From JBBQTU01 sp038213005 (lineage in GTDB: Bacteria > Planctomycetota > Phycisphaerae > Tepidisphaerales > Tepidisphaeraceae): a DNA stretch of 12,287 bases. Shown piece by piece: positions 1-6,033 of the stretch (position 1 is its first letter; the number at the start of each line of letters is the position of its first letter). The stretch lies in contig JBBQTU010000129.1 of assembly GCA_038213005.1 (NCBI GenBank), positions 1 through 12,287 on the forward strand. Direction: 5' to 3'. A program made the translations under genes and the position numbers. The notes under the pieces are model-generated. The model did not search any database. It had not been told where the DNA came from and saw nothing but the letters and a program-made list of their open reading frames with translations.

Positions 1-1182
1 CTGCCCCCGTACCTGTTCGCCCGCATCAACAAGATGAAGTACGACAAGCGGGTGCAGGGCGTGGACATCATCGACCTGGGCATGGGAAACCCCACCGACC
101 CCACGCCCGAGATCGTCGTCAAGAAGCTCGCCGAGGCGGCCCGCGACCCCAAGAATCACCGCTACAGCATGCCCGGCGGCGTCGGCGGCCTGCGCCGTGA
201 GGTGGCGCACAAGTACCGCGACAAGTTCGGCGTCGACCTCGATCCCGAGACCGAGGTGATCGCCACCATCGGCTCCAAAGAGGGCTTCAGCCACATGTGC
301 CTGGCGCTCTTGGGCCCTGGCGATACCGCGATCGTGCCCGACCCGGCGTTCCCGGCTCACCTGTATGCCGTCGCCATGGCCGGCGCCAACGCCATCCGCG
401 TCCCCCTGGGCAACGATCAGGCCTTCCTCGACCGCATCGAGCGGACGATCGAGGCCCTCTATCCCACGCCCAAGCTGATCATCTTCAACTACCCGCACAA
501 CCCCACGGCGATGACCATCGACCCGGACTTCTGGCCTCGCGCCATCGCCATGTGCCGCCGCCGGGGGATCATGATCATCTCCGACTTCGCCTACGGCGAG
601 GTGTGCTTCGACGGCTACAAGGCCCCGTCGTTCCTGTCGGCCCCCGGCGCCAAAGAGATCGGCGTCGAGTTCACGACGATGAGCAAGACCTACAACATGG
701 CCGGGTGGCGCTGCGGCTTCTGCGCCGGCAACGCCGAAATGGTCAAGGCACTTGCCACGATCAAGGGTTACTACGACTACGGCATCTTCGCCCCGATCCA
801 GATCGCCGCCGTCATCGCCATGCGCCAGTGCGCCCCGGATAACGAGGCCCAGAACAAGCTGTATCAGAAGCGGCGCGATGTCGTCTGCCGCGGCTTGGAC
901 AAACTGGGCTGGACCTACGAGAAGCCGCGGGCCAGCATGTTCGTCTGGGCGAAGATCAAGCCCGAGCACCTCGCCGGCGGAAGCACCCTGGATTTCTGCC
1001 TGCGGATGCTCGACGACGCCGAAGTGGCGCTCTCGCCCGGCAAGGCCTTCGGCGACAACGGCGAAGGCTTTGTCCGCATCGCCGTGGTGGAGAACGAGCA
1101 GCGTCTACGCCAGGCGATGCGAAACCTCGAGAAGGCGCTCGTCCCCGCCGTCAAGCGAAGCCGCAAGACCGTAGGGGCGTAA
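1..1182 (+). CDS. alaC: AlaC-like class I/II (PLP) aminotransferase, 5' end outside window
   Basis: Fold-type I PLP aminotransferase that most resembles the alanine/aspartate-type AlaC group and the related LL-diaminopimelate aminotransferases; probably cytosolic, moving an amino group between an amino acid and a 2-oxo acid. The frame is open from base 1 (reads LPPYLFARINK before the first Met at 34), so the true start lies upstream; the family usually has about 400 residues and only a few are missing. Counting from Met34, I see GSKEG (80-84) for phosphate binding, NYPHNPTA (152-159) with the cofactor-contacting Asn, D184 and Y187 in DFAYGEV, and the Schiff-base lysine K218 in MSKTYNMAGWR. 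A carboxylate-binding Arg is likely in GFVRIAVV near the C-terminus. It is the only plus-strand gene here and ends in its own terminator. The fold is certain; the exact substrate (alanine, aspartate or diaminopimelate) is inference. Confidence 0.9.
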   Translation: MPPYLFARINKMKYDKRVQGVDIIDLGMGNPTDPTPEIVVKKLAEAARDPKNHRYSMPGGVGGLRREVAHKYRDKFGVDLDPETEVIATIGSKEGFSHMCLALLGPGDTAIVPDPAFPAHLYAVAMAGANAIRVPLGNDQAFLDRIERTIEALYPTPKLIIFNYPHNPTAMTIDPDFWPRAIAMCRRRGIMIISDFAYGEVCFDGYKAPSFLSAPGAKEIGVEFTTMSKTYNMAGWRCGFCAGNAEMVKALATIKGYYDYGIFAPIQIAAVIAMRQCAPDNEAQNKLYQKRRDVVCRGLDKLGWTYEKPRASMFVWAKIKPEHLAGGSTLDFCLRMLDDAEVALSPGKAFGDNGEGFVRIAVVENEQRLRQAMRNLEKALVPAVKRSRKTVGA

Positions 1183-1201
1183 TCCCGCCACGGCATCAAC
1201 A

Positions 1202-1266
1202 AGGAGTCCGTCCGAGTGATCGCCAGGTCGTAACCTGGCCCTCGCCCGGACGGACTCCTGTTTATT
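1202..1266 (+). terminator. Rho-independent terminator of the aminotransferase gene
   Basis: A perfect 13-bp inverted repeat (AGGAGTCCGTCCG at 1202-1214 with its complement at 1247-1259) is followed by GTTTATT. The loop carries a second perfect hairpin, GCCAGGT (1222-1228) and ACCTGGC (1233-1239) with a CGTA loop. It begins 20 bp after the stop codon of the plus-strand gene. The T-tract is short and interrupted, so efficiency is uncertain. Confidence 0.8.
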
Positions 1267-1402
1267 GCAGCCCGTCGCCGTGCGGCCACCGGTCAGGTTC
1301 ACGGTTGCGGTCCAGCAGGTCAGCCAGATGGTCACAGGGTGCGGGTGACTTCGGTCGGGTGCGCGTGCGAGTTCACTTGAGCCGAGGCGCCCTTGGTGTC
1401 AA

Positions 1403-1527
1403 GGCAATCGCCAGTAGGCTCGTGGCCTGGCCGTATGGCCGAAAAGCGACTACAAAGTCGCTTCTACGTAGCTGCGACTTTGTAGTCGCGGTTCGAACAC
1501 CCCCGACTTCCACTACTGGCGATTGCC
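1403..1527. repeat. 125-bp nested palindromic element (MITE/REP-like)
   Basis: The outer arms are a perfect 15-bp inverted repeat, GGCAATCGCCAGTAG (1403-1417) and its complement (1513-1527). Inside lies a perfect 16-bp inverted repeat, GCGACTACAAAGTCGC (1446-1461) and its complement (1474-1489), whose arms are themselves hairpins (GCGACT/AGTCGC), with the palindrome CTACGTAG (1464-1471) at the centre. No coding frame with normal codon use is present and no flanking target-site duplication is obvious. The rest of the 1183-1540 spacer (1267-1402) shows nothing I can assign. Whether this is a non-autonomous mobile element or a locally evolved terminator cannot be settled from one copy. Confidence 0.6.
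1442..1489 (-). terminator. Probable rho-independent terminator of the ferritin gene
   Basis: Read on the minus strand, the 16-bp perfect stem (1489-1474 with 1461-1446, 12-nt loop) is followed at once by TTTT (1445-1442). It lies 52 bp downstream of the ferritin stop codon. On the plus strand the same stem is followed by GGTTCG, so it is asymmetric and suits the minus-strand transcript. It is the inner hairpin of the 1403-1527 element. Confidence 0.6.
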
Positions 1528-1540
1528 CTGCGCGTCAGGC

Positions 1541-2035
1541 TTACTCGCCTTTTTTGCCGACGCGGTGGTCGAACATCCAGAGGCCGCCGATGGAGGAGGC
1601 GATCTTCTCGACCATCTCGACGTATTCGCCGGCCCACTTTTCCTCCTCGACCTGTTCCTTCACGAACCACTGGAGCATCTCGGCGGTGGCGGGGTCGCTC
1701 GCCTGCTGGGCCACCTTGAGGCACTCGTAGATGCCTGCCGTGTTGGCCTGCTCATGGGCCAGTGCGGCCTTCATGGCTTCGAGCACGGACTTGAAGCTGT
1801 TGCGCGGCGACTTGGTGGCGGGGATGGTGGGCACTTCGCCGCGATCGAGAATGTATTCAATGAACTTCTGGGCGTGCGTTCGCTCTTCACTGGTCTGTTT
1901 CTTGAACCAGTCGGCGAAGCCTTTGAACAGTTCCTTCTCGAAGTAGACGTACATGCCGAGGTAGGTGACCGAGGCGTCGAATTCCTTTTCGATCTGCCGA
2001 TTCAGAACGTCCAACACTTCTTTCTTCAAGGCCAT
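1541..2035 (-). CDS. ftnA: Non-haem ferritin (FtnA-type iron storage protein)
   Basis: Ferritin of 164 residues, the normal length for bacterial FtnA; family members form a 24-subunit cytosolic shell that oxidises Fe(II) and stores it as ferric mineral. All ferroxidase ligands are present one residue later than in E. coli FtnA: E18, Y25, E51 and H54 (EERTH), E95, Q128 and E131. The four-helix pattern is continuous, and there is no haem-binding Met pattern suggesting bacterioferritin nor a Dps-length chain. The ATG start is supported by AGGAG 7 nt upstream. The gene is monocistronic: own promoter (2106-2135), own downstream terminator hairpin (1442-1489), and a convergent neighbour beyond. I see no convincing Fur box at the promoter. 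Confidence 0.95.
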   Translation of the reverse strand: MALKKEVLDVLNRQIEKEFDASVTYLGMYVYFEKELFKGFADWFKKQTSEERTHAQKFIEYILDRGEVPTIPATKSPRNSFKSVLEAMKAALAHEQANTAGIYECLKVAQQASDPATAEMLQWFVKEQVEEEKWAGEYVEMVEKIASSIGGLWMFDHRVGKKGE

Positions 2036-2105
2036 GGTGCAACTCCTGCGTTAATGAATACGCCTGGCGTGAGCGAAGCACACCGGGCATAAGACTGGAC
2101 ATTTG

Positions 2106-2135
2106 ATTATTGGAGCAATGGCGGCATCCGGTCAA
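2106..2135 (-). promoter_or_regulatory. Sigma70-like promoter of the ferritin gene
   Basis: On the minus strand, TTGACC (2135-2130) is separated by 18 bp from AATAAT (2111-2106), a good match to -35/-10 consensus. Predicted initiation is near 2099, giving a leader of about 65 nt before the ATG at 2035. An 8-bp inverted repeat, GGACATTT/AAATGTCC (2097-2104 and 2141-2148), brackets the promoter exactly, with one arm at the start site and the other just upstream of -35; this might be an operator, but 8 bp is short. Confidence 0.55.
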
Positions 2136-2165
2136 GGTTGAAATGTCCGGGAATGTGCGGCGGTG

Positions 2166-2332
2166 TGCCCGCTTGTTTGGGCAGATGCAAGTTCGCGTCA
2201 GCGAGTGGTTTGAGCGAATACGGTGCTGAAAGAGGTGTCGCCCTTTCAGGGCTCATTCAGGGGGGAATGGTTCTTACCCAGGGCTGCGCGAGTACGCTTA
2301 CCCTGGGCTTACGAATGCCGCCCCGTTGGGGC
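2166..2332. repeat. Hairpin-rich intergenic repeat between ferritin and tatC
   Basis: Consecutive short palindromes: TGCCC/GGGCA (2166-2170, 2179-2183), CTGAAAG/CTTTCAG (2226-2232, 2243-2249) overlapping GCCCT-TTC-AGGGC (2240-2252), CCCAGGG/CCCTGGG (2277-2283, 2301-2307) and GCCCC-GTT-GGGGC (2320-2332). The succession resembles an intergenic repeat I recall as common in planctomycete and verrucomicrobial chromosomes (memory, not a search). Plus-strand reading frames here (such as 2138-2335) have no family resemblance and I take them as spurious. Confidence 0.5.
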
Positions 2333-2334
2333 TG

Positions 2335-2365
2335 AAAAATCGCGTGCCCGGAAAACTGGGCACGC
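2335..2365 (-). terminator. Rho-independent terminator of tatC
   Basis: On the minus strand, GCGTGCCC (2365-2358) pairs perfectly with GGGCACGC (2349-2342) across an 8-nt loop and is followed by GA and TTTTT (2339-2335). It starts 5 bp after the tatC stop codon, marking the end of the glnS-tatC transcript. Confidence 0.85.
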
Positions 2366-2369
2366 CCGC

Positions 2370-3341
2370 CTACAACACCCCGTCGCGATTTCTGGTGACG
2401 CTCCACGCCAGGAAGATGCCTAGCTCGTACAGCACGACCAGCGGCAGCATGAGCGCCAGTGTGCCGGCGAAGACGTCGGGCATGACCAGCGCTGCGATGA
2501 TGGTGATCGCCAGGTACGCGATGCGGCGGGATGCGCGCAGCGTCTTGAGTTCGATGATTCCCATCTTTACCGCCGCCATCTGCACCAGAGGAAGCTGGAA
2601 GGCGACGCCGAAGACCAGGAGCCAGAGGAGCACCATGTCGATGTACTCGGGCAGCGTGATCATCGGGGCGATCAGGTTGCGCGGCCCAAAGGGGATGACC
2701 ATCACGTCGACTTTACCCCCCTCGGCCGGCAGGGCGAATTTTAGACGCTGCTGGAGGGTGTCAAACCACATCTGGTAGGCCTGAGGCGTGGGCGGGTCGC
2801 CGGCCAGCGGCGTCACGCGCATCATGGGCATCGTCGTGGGCGTTGTGGTCACGTGCGAGGGCAGGTGCAGCGGAAAGTCGGAGCCGAAGTCGATAAAGAA
2901 CCCGATCGATGCCGGCAGGACCACGAAGTAGGAGAATACCACTCCGCCGATGAGCAGCCCGACGCTTAGTGGCGCGAACTTCCAGACCATCTTTTGCTCG
3001 GCGGGATAGAGCCCTGCGGCCGCGAAGAGCCACACCTGATAGATGATCCACGGTGAGGCGATCACCGCGGCCGAGATGCACACGATGTACATGTAGACGG
3101 CAAGCGGGTCACCCACGCCGGTGAAGTAGAGCTGCGGACTGATGTTGCGACTCAGCAGGACGCTGGTCAGGGGGCGACAGAATATGTCGATGACACTTGT
3201 GCCGAATGCGGCGCAAACAGCCACGGCGATAACCAGCCCCACGATCGCCAGCAGCAGCCGCCGGCGCAATTCCTGGAGATGGTCGCCCAGCGACATGCGG
3301 TAGTCGTCAGGGCCGGGGATGTTGGTCTGGGGGCTGGCCAT
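2370..3341 (-). CDS. tatC: Sec-independent protein translocase TatC with large periplasmic insert
   Basis: TatC is the polytopic inner-membrane receptor of the twin-arginine translocase, binding RR signal peptides of folded proteins. The N-terminal HLQELRRRL (21-29) is the family signature. Six hydrophobic segments are visible (about 29-52, 78-108, 124-150, 232-258, 272-288, 293-313); E115 in YPAEQ corresponds to the signal-peptide-binding Glu of E. coli TatC, and FGVAFQLP matches its TM4. At 323 residues it exceeds the usual ~250 because residues 151-229, between TM3 and TM4, form a long Thr/Pro-rich loop where E. coli has about ten residues. No tatA/B is in the window. It begins 16 bp after glnS and has a strong terminator. 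No clear Shine-Dalgarno precedes Met1; Met16 is an alternative start with none either. Confidence 0.93.
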   Translation of the reverse strand: MASPQTNIPGPDDYRMSLGDHLQELRRRLLLAIVGLVIAVAVCAAFGTSVIDIFCRPLTSVLLSRNISPQLYFTGVGDPLAVYMYIVCISAAVIASPWIIYQVWLFAAAGLYPAEQKMVWKFAPLSVGLLIGGVVFSYFVVLPASIGFFIDFGSDFPLHLPSHVTTTPTTMPMMRVTPLAGDPPTPQAYQMWFDTLQQRLKFALPAEGGKVDVMVIPFGPRNLIAPMITLPEYIDMVLLWLLVFGVAFQLPLVQMAAVKMGIIELKTLRASRRIAYLAITIIAALVMPDVFAGTLALMLPLVVLYELGIFLAWSVTRNRDGVL

Positions 3342-3357
3342 GTGTCGGCGACCCGGG

Positions 3358-5094
3358 CTACTTCTTTTTCTGTTCCTTCGCCCATGAGTCCTTCAGGGTG
3401 ACCGAACGGTTGAACACCGGAGCGCCCGGCCGCGAGTCGACGATGTCCGCGACGAAGTAGCCTATGCGCTCGAACTGAAACTTCTCGTCGGGCTTCGCAT
3501 CCTTCAGGCTGGGCTCGACCTGCGCGGCCTTGATGACCTCCAGCGACTTGGGATTCACGTTGGCCAGGAAGCTGTGGCCTGCGGGGCCTTCGCTGGGGTC
3601 GGCCGTCAGGAACAGACGGTCGTACAGCCGGACCTCGGCCGGGATCGCGTGCTGGGCGGAGACCCAGTGGATCGTCGCCTTGACCTTGCGCTTGTCGGGG
3701 GCATCGCCGCCACGGGTGGCCGGGTCGTAGGTGCAGTGGACGGCGATCACATTGCCCGAGGCGTCCTTGTCCACGCCGACGCACTTTACGAAGTACGCGT
3801 AGCGAAGGCGGACCTCAACGCCCGGCGTGAGGCGGAAATACTTGGGCGGCGGGGTCTCCATGAAGTCGTCCTGTTCGATGTACAGGACCTTGGAGAACGG
3901 CACCTTGCGGACGCCGGCGGCCGGGTCTTCGGGGTTGTTGATCGCGTCCAATTCGTCGACCTGAAGCTCAGGGAAGTTGTCGATGATGACCTTCAGTGGC
4001 TTGAGGACCGCCATTCGCCGCGGGGCGCGCTTGTTCAGGTCGTTGCGCAGGGCGTTCTCGAGGCGTCCGAGGTCGATGACCGACTCAAACTTGGTCACGC
4101 CGACTTCGGCGACGAAGTTGCGGATCGACTCGGGCGTATAGCCGCGGCGGCGGAAGGCGCGGATGGTGCTCATGCGCGGGTCATCCCAGCCGCTGACGGC
4201 GTTTTCCTTCACCAGTTGCAGCAGCTTGCGCTTGGAGGTGAGCGTGTAGGTCAGGTTCAGCCGGGCAAACTCATACTGCCGCGGGCGATAGGTGATCCCC
4301 GTGGGGCCGCAGCCGATCGCTTGCAGCGTGTCGATGTACCAGTCGTAGAGCGGCTTGTGAATCTCGAACTCCAGGGTGCAGATGGAGTGGGTGATGCCCT
4401 CGATCCAGTCGGACTGGCCGTGGGTGTAGTCGTAGGTGGGGTAGATGCACCACTTGTCGCCGGTGTGCGGATGCGGAGCGTGGACGATACGGTACATCAG
4501 CGGGTCGCGGAGGTTGATGTTGGCGTGGGACATGTCGATCTTGGCGCGCAGCGTGCGGGCTCCGTCGGGGAACTCGCCCTTGCGCATGCGGTCGAACAGG
4601 TCCAGATTCTCGGCGGCGCTGCGGTTGCGGTAGGGGGAATCCTTGCCGGGCTCGTTCCAGCCGCCACGATACTGGCTGACCTCGTCGGCCGACAGGTCGC
4701 AGACGTAAGCCTTGCCGGCCTTGATGAGGGCGACGGCCCACTCGTAAAGTTGATCGAAGTAGTCCGAAGCGTGATAAAAGTGCTCGTCCCAGTCGAAGCC
4801 GAGCCAGTGGATGTCATCCTGGATGGCGTGGATGTACTCCATTTCCTCTTTCTCGGGATTGGTGTCATCCATGCGCAGGTTGGTGCGGCCGCCAAACTCT
4901 TTGGCGACGCCGAAGTCGATGCAGATGGCCTTGGCGTGGCCGATGTGGAGGTAGCCATTGGGCTCAGGCGGAAAGCGGGTGATGACTTTGCCGCCGTGGG
5001 TTCCCTGCTGCACGTCGGCCGCCACGATGTCACGGACAAAGTTGCTGGGAACGGGGGTTTCCCCCAACGGCGTGTTTTCGTTTGTGCTGCTCAT
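3358..5094 (-). CDS. glnS: Glutaminyl-tRNA synthetase
   Basis: Class I synthetase that charges tRNA-Gln with glutamine in the cytosol. It aligns along its full length with E. coli GlnRS as I remember it: FPPEPNGYLHIGHAK places the ATP-binding HIGH at 50-53, NKWCIYP-type and SDWIEGITHS segments follow, and the second signature appears as LTSKRKL with S287/K288 (KMSKS loop). The C-terminal beta-barrel anticodon-binding region (VPFSKVLYIEQDDF to PVFNRSVTLKDSW) is complete. The length of 578 is slightly above the typical 550, with about 20 extra N-terminal residues. GlnRS-specific features rather than GluRS ones mean the organism may not need the GatCAB route for Gln-tRNA, though GatCAB cannot be excluded. 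It is the first gene of a likely glnS-tatC transcript; no convincing ribosome-binding site precedes the ATG. Confidence 0.97.
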   Translation of the reverse strand: MSSTNENTPLGETPVPSNFVRDIVAADVQQGTHGGKVITRFPPEPNGYLHIGHAKAICIDFGVAKEFGGRTNLRMDDTNPEKEEMEYIHAIQDDIHWLGFDWDEHFYHASDYFDQLYEWAVALIKAGKAYVCDLSADEVSQYRGGWNEPGKDSPYRNRSAAENLDLFDRMRKGEFPDGARTLRAKIDMSHANINLRDPLMYRIVHAPHPHTGDKWCIYPTYDYTHGQSDWIEGITHSICTLEFEIHKPLYDWYIDTLQAIGCGPTGITYRPRQYEFARLNLTYTLTSKRKLLQLVKENAVSGWDDPRMSTIRAFRRRGYTPESIRNFVAEVGVTKFESVIDLGRLENALRNDLNKRAPRRMAVLKPLKVIIDNFPELQVDELDAINNPEDPAAGVRKVPFSKVLYIEQDDFMETPPPKYFRLTPGVEVRLRYAYFVKCVGVDKDASGNVIAVHCTYDPATRGGDAPDKRKVKATIHWVSAQHAIPAEVRLYDRLFLTADPSEGPAGHSFLANVNPKSLEVIKAAQVEPSLKDAKPDEKFQFERIGYFVADIVDSRPGAPVFNRSVTLKDSWAKEQKKK

Positions 5095-5185
5095 AGGTAG
5101 TACCGGCGATTGGTCTTAGGGCAATTTACCCGAAGAGACGAGGGATGTCTTGAGGTGAAAGGAGCTGGCAAAGGAGCTTGCGGTC

Positions 5186-5752
5186 TCACATGAGCCCGAG
5201 GCGACTCAGCACTGCCTGCCAGATATCCAGCACATTCAGTTCGGCCGCCCATCGCGTGACATAGTCGCGATCGATCTGGTCGCCGCTGACCTTCAGCATG
5301 CCGGCGATGTCGCGGAGGTGCTTGTCGGAGGCTCCCTCGCGGTAATAGAGCATCTTGCTGATGATGACGTCTTCGGGCGCGCCCACCCAGACCTGGAAGC
5401 CTGCAGAGAATGTGACGCGCTTGCGCCGGGCGAGTTGCTCACCCGCCCAGCCCGTCCGGTTCTCGATCATGAAATCGACTTTGTTGCCCGAATCGGGATG
5501 GATCACATTGAATTGCGTCCTGGCGATGATGGCGTCTATCGCCGCTCGCGAACTCAAGTAGAACTGGTCAGCCGGGAACAACTTCTCAAGTGTTGGCAGG
5601 TCGGCGACGGAGAAAGCCACCACGATATCGACGTCGTAGGTTGACCGTGGCTCACCCCAGTATCCGCTGGCGTACGACCCGACGATCATGTAGGTCAGAC
5701 CCGCCTTCTCAAGCCGATGGACAACCAGTTTCAGGAATTCAAGTTGATCCAC
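5186..5752 (-). CDS. MNT-fold nucleotidyltransferase (AbiEii/DUF6036-like), possible toxin-antitoxin component
   Basis: Small nucleotidyltransferase-fold protein of 188 residues. From the GTG start, the signature G25-S26 with R36-S37-T38 then D40-x-D42 (YDVDIVV) is followed by a third acidic residue D93 in NKVDFMI, so the metal triad looks intact. The segment PEDVIISKMLYY followed by KHLRDIAGML is typical of the AbiEii-like/DUF6036 group. The longest frame starts at TTG (5758), but AGGAGG at 5760-5765 sits 1 nt from it and 7 nt from GTG at 5752, so GTG is chosen. It overlaps the upstream 73-residue gene by 14 bp, implying translational coupling. Family members are often annotated as toxins, and related MNT enzymes modify tRNA or AMPylate partner toxins; which role this one has is unknown. 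Confidence 0.75.
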   Translation of the reverse strand: MDQLEFLKLVVHRLEKAGLTYMIVGSYASGYWGEPRSTYDVDIVVAFSVADLPTLEKLFPADQFYLSSRAAIDAIIARTQFNVIHPDSGNKVDFMIENRTGWAGEQLARRKRVTFSAGFQVWVGAPEDVIISKMLYYREGASDKHLRDIAGMLKVSGDQIDRDYVTRWAAELNVLDIWQAVLSRLGLM

Positions 5753-5960
5753 CGGCAAGCCTCCTGTTTACCTCGGCAGTGACGGCCGCTTCGTCCCAGT
5801 CTGGGTGGCGCGACGTGATCTGTGCCCACAGCGTGCGCCGCATGAAGCGCCAGGCCGAGGCGATCATCTCTACAGACGCGGCACCGCCGTTACGACGCAG
5901 CACCTCTGCTATGGGATCGTCGACGACTTCGATTCGGGTTGGGTCGCCAAGGCTTCTCAT
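5739..5960 (-). CDS. Small conserved protein partnered with the MNT nucleotidyltransferase
   Basis: A 73-residue, mostly helical protein with no known catalytic motif. It opens with TRIEVVDDPIAEVLRR (8-23) and ends with RHPDWDEAAVTAEVNRRL (51-68); the HPDW...E...RRL ending is one I recognise from small genes placed just before nucleotidyltransferase genes in planctomycetes and cyanobacteria (recollection). The ATG at 5960 has only weak purines upstream (GCAGAG). A TAGAAT hexamer at 5975-5970 resembles a -10 box, which would give a very short leader, but no good -35 accompanies it. The 5961-6033 gap to the next gene shows nothing else. The position and overlap suggest the first gene of a two-gene toxin-antitoxin-like unit, possibly the antitoxin; it is not a HEPN protein, as no R-x4-6-H motif is present. 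Confidence 0.7.
   Translation of the reverse strand: MRSLGDPTRIEVVDDPIAEVLRRNGGAASVEMIASAWRFMRRTLWAQITSRHPDWDEAAVTAEVNRRLAGGST
5760..5765 (-). promoter_or_regulatory. Ribosome-binding site deciding the nucleotidyltransferase start
   Basis: A full AGGAGG (plus-strand CCTCCT) lies inside the upstream 73-residue gene, 7 nt before GTG at 5752 and only 1 nt before the alternative TTG at 5758. This favours GTG. Confidence 0.75.
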
Positions 5961-6033
5961 CGGCTCTGCATTCTAACCGCACGCAGACCGTGAGAGAACG
6001 TCTCGTCAACAGTCTCGCCAACGGACGATACAC

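Noticed and set aside
1446..1505. GGTTCGAAC at 1491-1499 next to strong stems, tRNA T-arm-like
   Set aside because: No acceptor stem, D arm or anticodon arm can be built around it; the neighbouring stems are long perfect palindromes of the repeat element.
1305..1730. Plus-strand frame of 141 residues running into the ferritin gene
   Set aside because: It spans the palindromic element and antisense ferritin DNA with no consistent codon bias or homology.
3574..5100. 508-residue plus-strand open frame antisense to glnS
   Set aside because: It mirrors the glnS coding sequence; its composition (long runs of V, A, G, D) is typical of GC-rich antisense frames and no family motif is seen.
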